6,680 nucleotides of DNA from Accumulibacter sp036625275 (GCF_036625275.1 NZ_JAZKUD010000138.1:1-6680), one strand, 5' to 3'. Positions 1-5,898 are shown, counted from the stretch's first letter. A program made the numbers and translations. The notes: generated from the sequence alone by a model not told the origin.

Positions 1-20
1 CACGTCCTAAGCCCTGGCTC

Positions 21-1478
21 ATGTCCCTCTCCACCACCATCAAATCCATCCAGGACATCATGCGCAAGGATGTCGGCGTCGATGGCGACGCGCAGCGCAT
101 CGGCCAGCTCGTCTGGATGTTCTTCCTGAAGATCTACGACGACAAGGAAACCGAGTACGAGCTGCTCGAAGCGAACGATGGCGACTACCGTTCGCCGATC
201 CCTGAGCCGCTGCGCTGGCGCAACTGGGCGGCCGACCCCGAGGGCATGACCGGCGACGAGCTGCTCGACTTCATCAACATCCGGCTCTTCCCCACCCTCA
301 AGAACCTGCAGCCGGCGCATGCCGACCGGCGCGGCTTCGTCATCCGCAGCGTCTTCGAGGATGCCTACAACTACATGAAGTCCGGCCACCTGATGCGCCA
401 GGTGATCAACAGGATCGTCGCCGGCGTCGACTTCAACAAGGCGCAGGACCGTCACCTCTTCGGCGACCTCTACGAACAGATCCTGCGCGACCTGCAGAAT
501 GCCGGCAACGCCGGCGAGTACTACACGCCGCGCCCGGTCACCCAATTCATGGTCGATGCGGTCGCCCCCCGATTGGGCGAGAAAATCCTCGACCCGGCCT
601 GCGGCACCGGCGGCTTCCTCACCTGCGCCATCGAACACGTGCGCAAGCAACACGTCAAGACGGTCGAAGACGAGCAACTCCTGCAGCGCTGCATCAACGG
701 CGTCGAGAAGAAGCCCCTGCCGCACCTGCTGTGCACCACCAACATGATCCTGCACGGGCTGGACGTGCCGACCAACGTCCGCCACGACAACACCCTCGCC
801 CGCCCGCTGCGCGACTACGGCCCGCGCGACCGCGTCGACGTCATCGTCACCAACCCGCCCTTCGGCGGCATGGAAGAAGACGGCATCGAGAGCAACTTCC
901 CCGCCACCTTCCGCACCCGCGAAACCGCCGACCTCTTCCTCGTCCTCATCATGCACCTGCTCAAGGACGGCGGCCGCGCCGCGCTGGTGCTGCCCGACGG
1001 CACTCTGTTCGGCGAAGGCATCAAGACGCGCATCAAGGAGCAACTGCTCGAAACCTGCAACCTGCACACCATCGTCCGCCTGCCCAACGGCGTCTTCAAC
1101 CCCTACACCGGCATCAAGACCAACCTGCTGTTCTTCACCAAGGGCACGCCGACACGGGACGTCTGGTTCTACGAACACCCCTACCCGCCGGGGGTGAAGA
1201 GCTACAACAAGACCAAGCCGATGCGCATCGAGGAATTCGCAGCCGAAAAGGCGTGGTGGAACAACCGGGTCGAGAACGAACAAGCGTGGAAGGTCAGCGC
1301 CGCCGACATCAAGGCGCGCAACTACAACCTCGACATCAAGAACCCGCACAGCCCGGATGCTGTGGTGCATGATCCGCAGACGCTGCTCGCCGACTACGCG
1401 GCCTTGCAGGTGAAAATTGGCGAGACGCGAAGTCAGCTCAGGGCAGTCTTGGCAGACGCACTGGAGAATGGAAAGTGA
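21..1478 (+). CDS. hsdM: Type I restriction-modification DNA methyltransferase subunit HsdM (N6-adenine)
   Basis: This is the modification subunit of a type I R-M system. It transfers a methyl group from S-adenosylmethionine to adenine N6 in the target chosen by HsdS, acting as an M2S1 complex. The 485-aa length is normal for the family. Residues 4-130 form the HsdM N-terminal helical domain, and the methylase domain follows from about residue 140. Visible motifs are GEYYTPR (165-171), SAM-binding motif I DPACGTGGF (191-199) and catalytic motif IV NPPF (278-281). The C-terminal part (about 440-485) is helical, as expected for contact with HsdS. Translation starts at ATG 21, which gives the conserved opening MSLSTTIKSIQDIMRKD; no Shine-Dalgarno is evident in the 20 upstream bases available. 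The stop overlaps the next gene (GTGA). The specificity gene lies 1.6 kb downstream rather than adjacent. Family identification is firm; target specificity cannot be read. Confidence 0.97.
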   Translation: MSLSTTIKSIQDIMRKDVGVDGDAQRIGQLVWMFFLKIYDDKETEYELLEANDGDYRSPIPEPLRWRNWAADPEGMTGDELLDFINIRLFPTLKNLQPAHADRRGFVIRSVFEDAYNYMKSGHLMRQVINRIVAGVDFNKAQDRHLFGDLYEQILRDLQNAGNAGEYYTPRPVTQFMVDAVAPRLGEKILDPACGTGGFLTCAIEHVRKQHVKTVEDEQLLQRCINGVEKKPLPHLLCTTNMILHGLDVPTNVRHDNTLARPLRDYGPRDRVDVIVTNPPFGGMEEDGIESNFPATFRTRETADLFLVLIMHLLKDGGRAALVLPDGTLFGEGIKTRIKEQLLETCNLHTIVRLPNGVFNPYTGIKTNLLFFTKGTPTRDVWFYEHPYPPGVKSYNKTKPMRIEEFAAEKAWWNNRVENEQAWKVSAADIKARNYNLDIKNPHSPDAVVHDPQTLLADYAALQVKIGETRSQLRAVLADALENGK

Positions 1479-1948
1479 AACCCCTGGTCTATGTCGAGAC
1501 CTCAGTCATTTCCTACCTGACCGCCCGCACCAGCAGCCATCTGGTCACGGCAGCGCGGCAGGCGTGGACCAGTGAATGGTGGGAGATTGCCCCAAGCCAT
1601 TGGGATCTGAGGATCTCCGAGCTCGTCATCCGCGAAGCGGCCCGCGGCGACAGCCAGGCAGCCCAACGCAGACTGGCTGCCTTGGCATCCATGGCTATCG
1701 TCGAAATGACAGAGGAGTCGCAGATCCTGGCAAGGCGACTCATCGAGATTGGCGCTGTACCGGCCTCCGAACCCGAAGATGCCTTGCACATTGCCGTGGC
1801 ATCGGTGTCCAACGCAGAGTTTCTGGTGACATGGAATTTTGCACACTTGGCCGGTCCCGCCGCCAAGATGAAGTTGCAGAACCATCTGCGTGAAATTGGC
1901 GTCCATATCCCCCTGTTGACCACACCTGAAGAACTGATGGAGAGCTGA
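1475..1948 (+). CDS. PIN-domain protein, VapC-like putative ribonuclease toxin
   Basis: This 157-aa protein belongs to the PIN fold, whose VapC-type members are Mg-dependent ribonucleases, usually toxins of type II toxin-antitoxin pairs. Its opening, MKPLVYVETSVISYL, matches a common PIN subfamily in which the first metal-binding acid is Glu (E8) rather than Asp. Other acids in PIN-like positions are E49/E54, E101-D102 in EDALHIA, and E115 just before LVTWN (117-121), the C-terminal PIN signature. Translation starts at GTG 1475, overlapping the hsdM stop as GTGA, with GGAG at 1463-1466 as ribosome binding site. A coupled partner-like gene follows after one base. The active site looks complete, so the protein may be functional. 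RNase and toxin activity are inferred from the family; toxicity cannot be seen in the sequence. Confidence 0.85.
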   Translation: MKPLVYVETSVISYLTARTSSHLVTAARQAWTSEWWEIAPSHWDLRISELVIREAARGDSQAAQRRLAALASMAIVEMTEESQILARRLIEIGAVPASEPEDALHIAVASVSNAEFLVTWNFAHLAGPAAKMKLQNHLREIGVHIPLLTTPEELMES

Positions 1949-1949
1949 G

Positions 1950-2150
1950 ATGGCAACCGACACCATACCCCCCGAATCCGGCATTTTTCACAAAGCGCCC
2001 GACCCCATCCTGGCCGAGTTGTGGGAGGTCAAGCGGCAGATCAATGAAGAAGCGGGCTATCAGGTTGAAGTCGTCGCACGAAGCGCTCATGAAGCCGCCG
2101 AATTGATTCGCCTGCAGCTTGCTGAACGCGCGCAGAGGGAGGCGGGCTGA
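1950..2150 (+). CDS. Small PIN-associated protein, possible antitoxin
   Basis: This 66-aa protein starts one base after the PIN gene stop, with GGAG at 1939-1942 placed correctly for ATG 1950. Residues 17-30 (DPILAELWEVKRQI) resemble the small proteins with a DPIxxExxxIR/K motif that commonly follow this PIN subfamily. I recall that pairing from memory and it needs a search. The rest is mostly charged helix with no DNA-binding fold I can recognise, no signal peptide and no membrane segment. The tight coupling and small size suggest it is the cognate antitoxin or regulator of the PIN protein, in a toxin-first order that is the reverse of typical vapBC. That role is inferred from context. Confidence 0.72.
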   Translation: MATDTIPPESGIFHKAPDPILAELWEVKRQINEEAGYQVEVVARSAHEAAELIRLQLAERAQREAG

Positions 2151-2156
2151 ATCCCG

Positions 2157-2432
2157 ATGGCGGCGCTGACCGTTGATGTGCCGGACGAATTGGCCGAGGA
2201 GTTCAATCGCCTGTTTGCCAATGTCGACCCGGATGCACTCGTGACCACCTTGCTGGTCGACTTGCTCGACCGAGTCAGACGGTTGCCCTCTGCCCGGCAG
2301 GTGATCGCAGACAATCCAGACCTGCCCATCGGTTTCGTGCTCGATCTGCTCGAAGCCAGGGCTGAAGGACGCCAATCCGCCATGCCGTTCTTGCCCGGTA
2401 TTCAACCGCTTGTTCTTGCTGGCGACACGTGA
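2157..2432 (+). CDS. Hypothetical 91-aa protein, antitoxin-like in size and context
   Basis: I do not recognise this protein. It starts at ATG 2157, six bases after the preceding stop, with a purine-rich GAGGGAGG (about 2136-2143) as ribosome binding site. Residues 3-14 (ALTVDVPDELAE) look like a short beta strand followed by a helix, reminiscent of ribbon-helix-helix antitoxins. Residues 26-43 form an amphipathic, leucine-rich helix (ALVTTLLVDLLDRVRRL), and a second helical stretch lies near 60-70. There are no obvious catalytic residues, transmembrane segments or signal peptide. It sits between the PIN pair and the mntA-hepT pair, about 11 bases before the mntA start. It could be an extra antitoxin, an accessory to either pair, or unrelated. 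Coding is supported by spacing, RBS and strand; function is unknown. Confidence 0.68.
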   Translation: MAALTVDVPDELAEEFNRLFANVDPDALVTTLLVDLLDRVRRLPSARQVIADNPDLPIGFVLDLLEARAEGRQSAMPFLPGIQPLVLAGDT

Positions 2433-2443
2433 AAGGAGAACCC

Positions 2444-2734
2444 GTGCGGCCATCCATTGCTCTCGATCGTGAACGCCATGCCATCCGTGAAGCAGCCAAT
2501 CGCTTCAACACGGCGAACCCGCGCATCTTCGGGTCGGTGCTGCATGGCACCGACCGGGAGGGTAGCGACCTGGATTTGCTGGTCGACGCGCTGCCGGGAA
2601 CCACCCTGTTCGACCTGGGCGGGCTGCAAGACGAACTGGAATCCCTGCTTGGCGTTCATGTCGATCTCTTGACCCCGGCCGACCTGCCGCCAAAGTTCCG
2701 CGCCAAAGTCCTCGCCGAGGCCCGGCCGGTATGA
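2444..2734 (+). CDS. mntA: MntA-type minimal nucleotidyltransferase, antitoxin of a HepT/MntA module
   Basis: This 96-aa protein is a minimal nucleotidyltransferase of the DNA polymerase beta superfamily. In characterised HepT/MntA systems such proteins neutralise the HEPN toxin by adding AMP to the tyrosine of its RX4HXY motif. The GSX10DXD motif is exact here: G30-S31, ten residues, then D42-L-D44, with the third metal-binding Asp probably D74 in VHVDLLT. I chose GTG 2444 over the in-frame GTG 2429 because AAAGGAG (2432-2438) lies just upstream of 2444; the longer form would add only five residues. The stop overlaps the hepT start as ATGA, typical of coupled pairs. The catalytic core looks intact even though its partner is broken. 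Assignment to the family is strong; activity on HepT is inferred. Confidence 0.88.
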   Translation: MRPSIALDRERHAIREAANRFNTANPRIFGSVLHGTDREGSDLDLLVDALPGTTLFDLGGLQDELESLLGVHVDLLTPADLPPKFRAKVLAEARPV

Positions 2735-3110
2735 GCGAGAGCCGCCTGACCGACTTTCTCGATTACATGCGGCAGGCAGCGGCGGATGCGTGCTGCTTTG
2801 TGGAGGGCATGAGCAAAGACGATTTCCTTGAGGACAAGCGTACGCAACAGGCGGTCATCATGAGTCTCGTCATCATCGGAGAAGCCGCGACCAAGGTCAT
2901 GGAAGGCCATCCGGCGTTTGCCGATGCACACCCTGAAATACCGTGGCGCAGCATGCGAGGCAATGCGCAAGCGCATTGCTGACGGCTACTTTCGCCATCA
3001 ACCTCGATGTGGTGTGGGACACCGTGCAAACGGCACTGCCGGCGCTCCTGCAACAATTGCCTGCCGCGCAACGTGACGCTGACGACAGTCCTTCGCTACC
3101 CGATGCGTAG
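2731..3110 (+). pseudogene. hepT: Frameshifted HepT-like HEPN (DUF86) toxin
   Basis: HepT proteins are HEPN-domain ribonucleases using an RX4HXY motif, paired with MntA. The first 77 codons read normally (MSESRLTDFL ... IPWRSMRG), but the frame then reaches a TGA at 2980-2982. Removing one A at 2962-2963 restores MRKRIADGYF, and removing one C at about 2993-2996 restores INLDVVWDTVQTALP through to TAG 3108-3110. The repaired product is 125 aa, normal for DUF86. Even repaired, the motif would read R79-KRIA-D84-G-Y86, with Asp replacing the catalytic His, a one-base change from CAC to GAC. The ATG overlaps the mntA stop. As it stands only an 83-aa product without the active site is predicted. 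It could be a true pseudogene or, in part, sequencing error in short homopolymers. Confidence 0.85.
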
Positions 3111-3141
3111 TGATTTCACCCGACCGCGCGAGCATCCAACA

Positions 3142-4827
3142 GTGAACCTCCCCGACCACCTCGACCTCATCGCCGCCGCGCCGGAGGGAATCCGGAAACT
3201 GCGCGGGCTGATTCTCGAACTGGCGGTGCGCGGCAAGCTGGTGCCGCAGAACCCGAACGACGAACCGGCGAGCGAACTGCTCAAGCGCATTGCGAAGGAG
3301 CGTGCGCGGCTGGAGGCGGACGGCACTTGCAGGAAATCGAAGGCAACACCACTCACGGATGAGGGCGCAAGACCATTCCCCGTTCCCGCTGGATGGTTGT
3401 GGGTACGCCTCGCAGAAATCGGCCACGATTGGGGCCAAAAGACACCGGATGCCGATTTCACCTATGTTGACGTATCGGCAATCGACAATGTACGAGGCTT
3501 GATCGATACGCCGACCGTCGTGGCTGCTGGCGACGCGCCTTCGCGAGCTCGCAAGATCGTCCAGCGGGGGACGGTTATCTATTCGACAATTCGCCCCTAC
3601 CTGTTAAACATCGCCGTCATTGACCGCGATCTGACGCCCTCCCCCATTGCAAGCACCGCCTTTGCAGTCATACATCCGCTGGCCGGATTGTCGAGTCAAT
3701 TCATATTCTGGTACCTGCGAAGCCCACCATTCGTGCGCTATGTAGAGTCCGTCCAGACCGGAATTGCTTATCCCGCAGTCAACGATTCGCAGTTTTTCTC
3801 CGGGTGGTTTCCGCTCCCGCCCCTCGCCGAACAACACCGCATCGTCGCCAAAGTCGATGAGCTGATGGCACTCTGCGACCGGCTGGAAGCGGAGCAGACG
3901 GACGCCGGGGCGGCGCACGCCAAGCTCGTCGCAACCCTGCTCGGGACGCTCACCCAAAGCGCCGACGCCGCCGAACTAGCCGCCAACTGGCAACGCCTCG
4001 CCGAACACTTCGACACCCTGTTCACCACCGAATCCAGCCTCGACGCCCTCAAGCAAACCATCCTCCAGCTCGCCGTCATGGGCAAGCTGGTGCCGCAAGA
4101 CCCGAACGACGAACCGGCGAGCGAGCTGCTCAAGCGGATTGCGAAGGAGCGGGCGCGGCTGGAAGTGGAAGGCACTTGCAAAAAATCGAAGCCGGTACCG
4201 CCGGTGGGGAAGGATGAGCAGCCGTTTGGGTTGCCTGATGGTTGGCAGTGGGCAAGAGCGCAAGAAACATTCGACGTCAGAGACGGGACGCATCACACAC
4301 CGAAATACGTGGAAGGTGATGGCATACCTCTCATCACAAGTCGGAACTTTGATGATGGCAAGATTTCGTTTGGGGATGCAAAACTCATTTCCGTTAAGGA
4401 CCATGAGGCAATAAAAAGACGTTCAGGTGTCAGTCGAGGGGATATCCTGTATTCAATGATCGGGGGCAATATTGGCAATCAAGTGGTCGTCGATACCGAC
4501 CGCGAATTCAGCATAAAAAACGTAGCCCTCTTCAAGTACTACCGGCAGGCAGATACCCTGCCGATGTTTTTGAATCTCTTCCTGAAAACCGTGACCTTTG
4601 GTTTGAAACGTAATGCAAGCGGGGGAGCGCAACCGTTTGTCGCGCTCTCTTTGCTAAGGAACATTCCGATCGCACTACCGCCTGTTGCCGAGCAACACCG
4701 CATCGTCGCCAAAGTCGACGAACTGATGGCCCTCTGCGACCGCCTCAAGGCCGGCCTCGCCGAGTCCCGCGCGCAACAGGAACGCCTCGCCACGACCCTG
4801 ATCGAATCCGCCCTCAAGGCCGCATGA
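3142..4827 (+). CDS. hsdS: Type I restriction-modification specificity subunit HsdS
   Basis: HsdS recognises a bipartite DNA target and directs HsdM (and HsdR where present). This 561-aa protein has two half-subunits: a conserved segment (about residues 18-67, LRGLILELAVRGKLVPQ), target recognition domain 1 (about 68-228), a central conserved region (229-350, including LAEQHRIVAKVDELMALCDR and a second GKLVPQDPNDEPASELL), domain 2 (about 351-515) and a C-terminal helix (516-561). Domain 2 carries RDGTHHTPKY ... IPLITS and DILYSMIGGNIGNQ, typical of this fold. The start is uncertain: GTG 3142 gives NLPDHLDLIAAAPEG at the N-terminus, ATG 3103 would add 13 residues overlapping the old hepT end, and neither has a strong RBS. 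The reading frame is open back to 3007, but that part overlaps the true hepT frame. Domain 2 DNA is visibly more AT-rich than its flanks, suggesting mosaic exchange. Confidence 0.95.
   Translation: MNLPDHLDLIAAAPEGIRKLRGLILELAVRGKLVPQNPNDEPASELLKRIAKERARLEADGTCRKSKATPLTDEGARPFPVPAGWLWVRLAEIGHDWGQKTPDADFTYVDVSAIDNVRGLIDTPTVVAAGDAPSRARKIVQRGTVIYSTIRPYLLNIAVIDRDLTPSPIASTAFAVIHPLAGLSSQFIFWYLRSPPFVRYVESVQTGIAYPAVNDSQFFSGWFPLPPLAEQHRIVAKVDELMALCDRLEAEQTDAGAAHAKLVATLLGTLTQSADAAELAANWQRLAEHFDTLFTTESSLDALKQTILQLAVMGKLVPQDPNDEPASELLKRIAKERARLEVEGTCKKSKPVPPVGKDEQPFGLPDGWQWARAQETFDVRDGTHHTPKYVEGDGIPLITSRNFDDGKISFGDAKLISVKDHEAIKRRSGVSRGDILYSMIGGNIGNQVVVDTDREFSIKNVALFKYYRQADTLPMFLNLFLKTVTFGLKRNASGGAQPFVALSLLRNIPIALPPVAEQHRIVAKVDELMALCDRLKAGLAESRAQQERLATTLIESALKAA
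3232..3341 (+). repeat. hsdS conserved-region direct repeat A, copy 1
   Basis: This 110-base copy encodes the GKLVPQ ... KKSK-type conserved segment before target recognition domain 1. By hand alignment it matches 4081-4190 without gaps at about 100 of 110 positions. Such intragenic repeats let recognition domains be exchanged, deleted or duplicated by homologous recombination. Confidence 0.9.
3826..3890 (+). repeat. hsdS conserved-region direct repeat B, copy 1
   Basis: This 65-base copy encodes AEQHRIVAKVDELMALCDRLE, the start of the helical spacer after recognition domain 1. It matches 4687-4751 without gaps at about 57 of 65 positions by hand alignment. Confidence 0.9.
4081..4190 (+). 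repeat. hsdS conserved-region direct repeat A, copy 2
   Basis: This is the second copy of repeat A, preceding recognition domain 2. The differences from copy 1 are scattered and partly synonymous, so the two copies have diverged slightly while keeping the same protein segment. Confidence 0.9.
4687..4751 (+). repeat. hsdS conserved-region direct repeat B, copy 2
   Basis: This is the second copy of repeat B, at the start of the C-terminal helix after recognition domain 2. Together with the A copies it makes the gene a tandem duplication of one half-subunit plan, with different recognition domains in the two halves. Confidence 0.9.
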
Positions 4828-4880
4828 AACCGGAGCCGCCATGCCCATCCGTACCGACCTCTGGAAAGTCTCCGCGATCC

Positions 4881-4902
4881 CGGAGAGAAAGCGGAGAGAA
4901 AG
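4881..4902. repeat. Perfect 11-bp tandem duplication
   Basis: CGGAGAGAAAG occurs twice back to back (4881-4891 and 4892-4902). It sits exactly where the nuclease-like reading frame loses similarity and directly before a palindromic element, so it may mark a recombination or insertion junction. The origin is inferred. Confidence 0.7.
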
Positions 4903-4940
4903 GGGCCAGGGTCGGATTTTACAAACCAAAGACCTGCCCC
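4902..4940. repeat. REP-like imperfect inverted repeat, possible mobile-element end
   Basis: The left arm GGGGCCAGGGTC (4902-4913) and right arm GACCTGCCCC (4931-4940) are imperfect reverse complements, GGGGC-CAGGGTC against GGGGC-AGGTC, around an AT-rich 17-base loop. Similar GGGGTCAG-type palindromes flank REP-associated (Y1/RAYT) transposase genes. No transposase of that type is present here, so this may be a solitary REP-like unit or an element end. A weak terminator for the hsdM-hsdS transcript is another possibility, but no T-tract follows on the plus strand. Confidence 0.45.
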
Positions 4941-4965
4941 GCCCGGATAGTCGCCTCGGCGGTTC

Positions 4966-5325
4966 TTACTCTGCCGCCAACTCAAACCGATGAATTCGGC
5001 TCAGGGCGTCGCGCATGGATTCCCGCGCAAGCTCGGTGTCGTAACGGGTCTGCAGGTTGATCCAGCTTTGCGCATCGGTACCGAAGAACGCCGCCAGGCG
5101 AAGCGCTGTATCCACAGTGATGCCGCGCATTCCTTGCACGATTTCGCCAATGCGGCGCTGCGACACGCCGATTTCCTTGGCCAGCCGATATCGGGTGATC
5201 CCCAGGGGCAGCAGGAAATCGTCCCGCAAAATCTTGCCGGGGTGAATTGGCGCCAGTTTGCCGGCGGCCACATCGGCCACGTCCGAGAAATCCATGCCGG
5301 CCATGTCTTCAGTGCGAATGCTCAT
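4966..5325 (-). CDS. higA: HigA-type antitoxin, XRE-family helix-turn-helix
   Basis: HigA antitoxins bind the HigB ribonuclease and repress their own operon. This 119-aa protein has the family opening around IHPGKILRDDFLLPLGIT (residues 27-44), then a helix-turn-helix TRYRLAKEIGVSQRRIGEIV, and the HigA ending TALRLAAFFGTDAQSWINLQ. The start is ATG at 5325, with AAAGGAC (about 5332-5338) as ribosome binding site; an upstream in-frame ATG at 5385 would only add sequence overlapping higB. The start overlaps the higB stop as ATGA, the usual toxin-first coupling. A tail of about 18 residues (ESMRDALSRIHRFELAAE) makes it somewhat longer than the commonest members. The gene looks intact although its toxin partner is truncated and the native promoter upstream of higB seems lost. 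Confidence 0.9.
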   Translation of the reverse strand: MSIRTEDMAGMDFSDVADVAAGKLAPIHPGKILRDDFLLPLGITRYRLAKEIGVSQRRIGEIVQGMRGITVDTALRLAAFFGTDAQSWINLQTRYDTELARESMRDALSRIHRFELAAE

Positions 5326-5519
5326 GCTCTGTCCTTTTGGTGGTAATCCACGATCTCGACGTTCCAGGCGTGCCCGTCGTGCCATTCAAGACACAGCCGC
5401 CACTGGCCGTTGATGCGGATGCTCCATTGTCCGGCACGGTCCCCACCCAAGGCTTCCAGCCGGTTGCCCGGCGGTACGCGCAGAAAATCGAGCGACTCCG
5501 CCGCCTGTAATGTGCGCAT
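5322..5519 (-). pseudogene. higB: HigB-type toxin, N-terminally truncated
   Basis: HigB is a RelE-fold ribosome-dependent mRNA interferase of about 92 aa. Only about 65 codons are recognisable here: AAESLDFLRVPPGNRLEALGGDRAG, QWSIRINGQWRLCLEW and VEIVDYH are the conserved centre and C-terminal strands. The first strand and helices that normally begin MIRSF and precede the LxAAxxLDFL motif are absent. Upstream of ATG 5519 the frame stays open but carries no HigB-like residues and no ribosome binding site. The plus strand from about 5509 instead encodes a transposase fragment, so the truncation is a junction with that fragment. The RelE-fold C-terminal half is complete; whether any product is made is unknown, and I treat the gene as broken. 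Confidence 0.8.
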
Positions 5520-5778
5520 CGAAGGTGCCGAACGCCCGGGTCCGGAACGGTTGCTGCCGTATTGCGCTCGACCGGCCTTCGCGCTCGAGCGCTGGCGTGA
5601 TATCGACGCCGAACACCTGATCTACGAGAGCATCAAGCCCGGTCCCGGCGGCAGCATCAGCCTGATGCTCACGACCCGACTGCGAACGGCCGGCGGGAAA
5701 GATCCATCCAGCAGGGCTTGCCCGCCACGCACAGCCAACGATGGTGCAGCGCACGTAGCGCCGTGCAAGTCGGACTGA
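5509..5778 (+). mobile_element. IS91-type transposase gene fragment
   Basis: In the plus frame from about 5509, residues NVRIEGAERPGPERLLPYCARP followed by FALERWRDIDAEHLIYESIKPGPGG and SLMLT closely resemble the C-terminal part of IS91-family (Y2, HUH-type) transposases, which usually continue with a VPPPRxHxHRYxGVLAPN motif. Here similarity fades after about 5675; the remaining residues up to TGA 5776 keep only a faint trace. The N-terminal catalytic region with its two tyrosines and HUH motif is missing, so this is a non-functional remnant. It abuts the truncated 5' end of higB. Family assignment is from recognition of the conserved block; the exact limits are approximate. Confidence 0.75.
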
Positions 5779-5888
5779 TAGGGTTGCGGCGCTGAATTCA
5801 AGGTCGCGAATGCCTAAAGAAGTGACAATGACGCCAATGGCCACCCATGCCGACGCGCGCGGACCATATCGCAGCGCCATTTTTCCAC

Positions 5889-5895
5889 AGGAGGA
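5889..5895 (+). promoter_or_regulatory. Strong Shine-Dalgarno for the PEBP lipoprotein gene
   Basis: AGGAGGA at 5889-5895 ends three bases before ATG 5899, with its core AGGAGG centred about seven bases away. It is the strongest ribosome binding site in the window and fixes the start of the following gene. I see no convincing -35/-10 pair in the 120 bases between the transposase remnant and this site. Confidence 0.8.
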
Positions 5896-5898
5896 AGC

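Larger units (their letters stand above)
4841..4993 (+). pseudogene. Probable 5' remnant of a NucS/DUF91-like nuclease gene
   Basis: ATG 4841 lies 13 bases after the hsdS stop with CGGAG (4831-4835) as a plausible ribosome binding site. The first 11 to 14 residues, MPIRTDLWKVSAIP, match what I remember as the conserved opening of a widespread DUF91/NucS-like endonuclease family of a few hundred residues. After that the reading continues as ERKRRERGQGR ..., which shows no family resemblance, and stops at TGA 4991, giving only 50 aa. The point of lost similarity coincides with an 11-bp tandem repeat and a REP-like palindrome, so the rest of the gene appears to have been deleted or replaced. The family match is from memory over a very short stretch. 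The alternative is a fortuitous short ORF. Confidence 0.45.

Noticed and set aside
731..1372. 213-aa plus-strand ORF inside hsdM
   Set aside because: It is Arg/His/Pro/Ala-rich, typical of an out-of-frame reading of GC-rich coding DNA, and lies wholly within the strongly supported hsdM.
1740..2453. 237-aa minus-strand ORF
   Set aside because: It is antisense to the PIN, 66-aa and 91-aa genes, has no recognisable family and is explained by GC-rich antisense openness.
2955..3000. Programmed frameshift in hepT
   Set aside because: Two separate same-direction shifts would be needed with no slippery heptamer or stimulatory structure visible, and the catalytic His is also lost.
3007..3141. Longest open extension of the hsdS frame (start at 3007)
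   Set aside because: This stretch overlaps the true frame of the hepT 3' end, reads as Cys/Arg-rich sequence unlike HsdS, and the family-like N-terminus begins near NLPDHLDL.
4824..5060. 78-aa ORF overlapping the hsdS stop as ATGA
   Set aside because: The overlap looks like coupling, but the protein is low-complexity Pro/Ser/Arg, runs antisense into higA, and the ATG 4841 frame has the better RBS and a family-like start.
5386..5880. 164-aa minus-strand ORF over the higB and transposase remnant
   Set aside because: It runs in a different frame from higB, shows no family features, and the opposite strand carries recognisable IS91-type residues.
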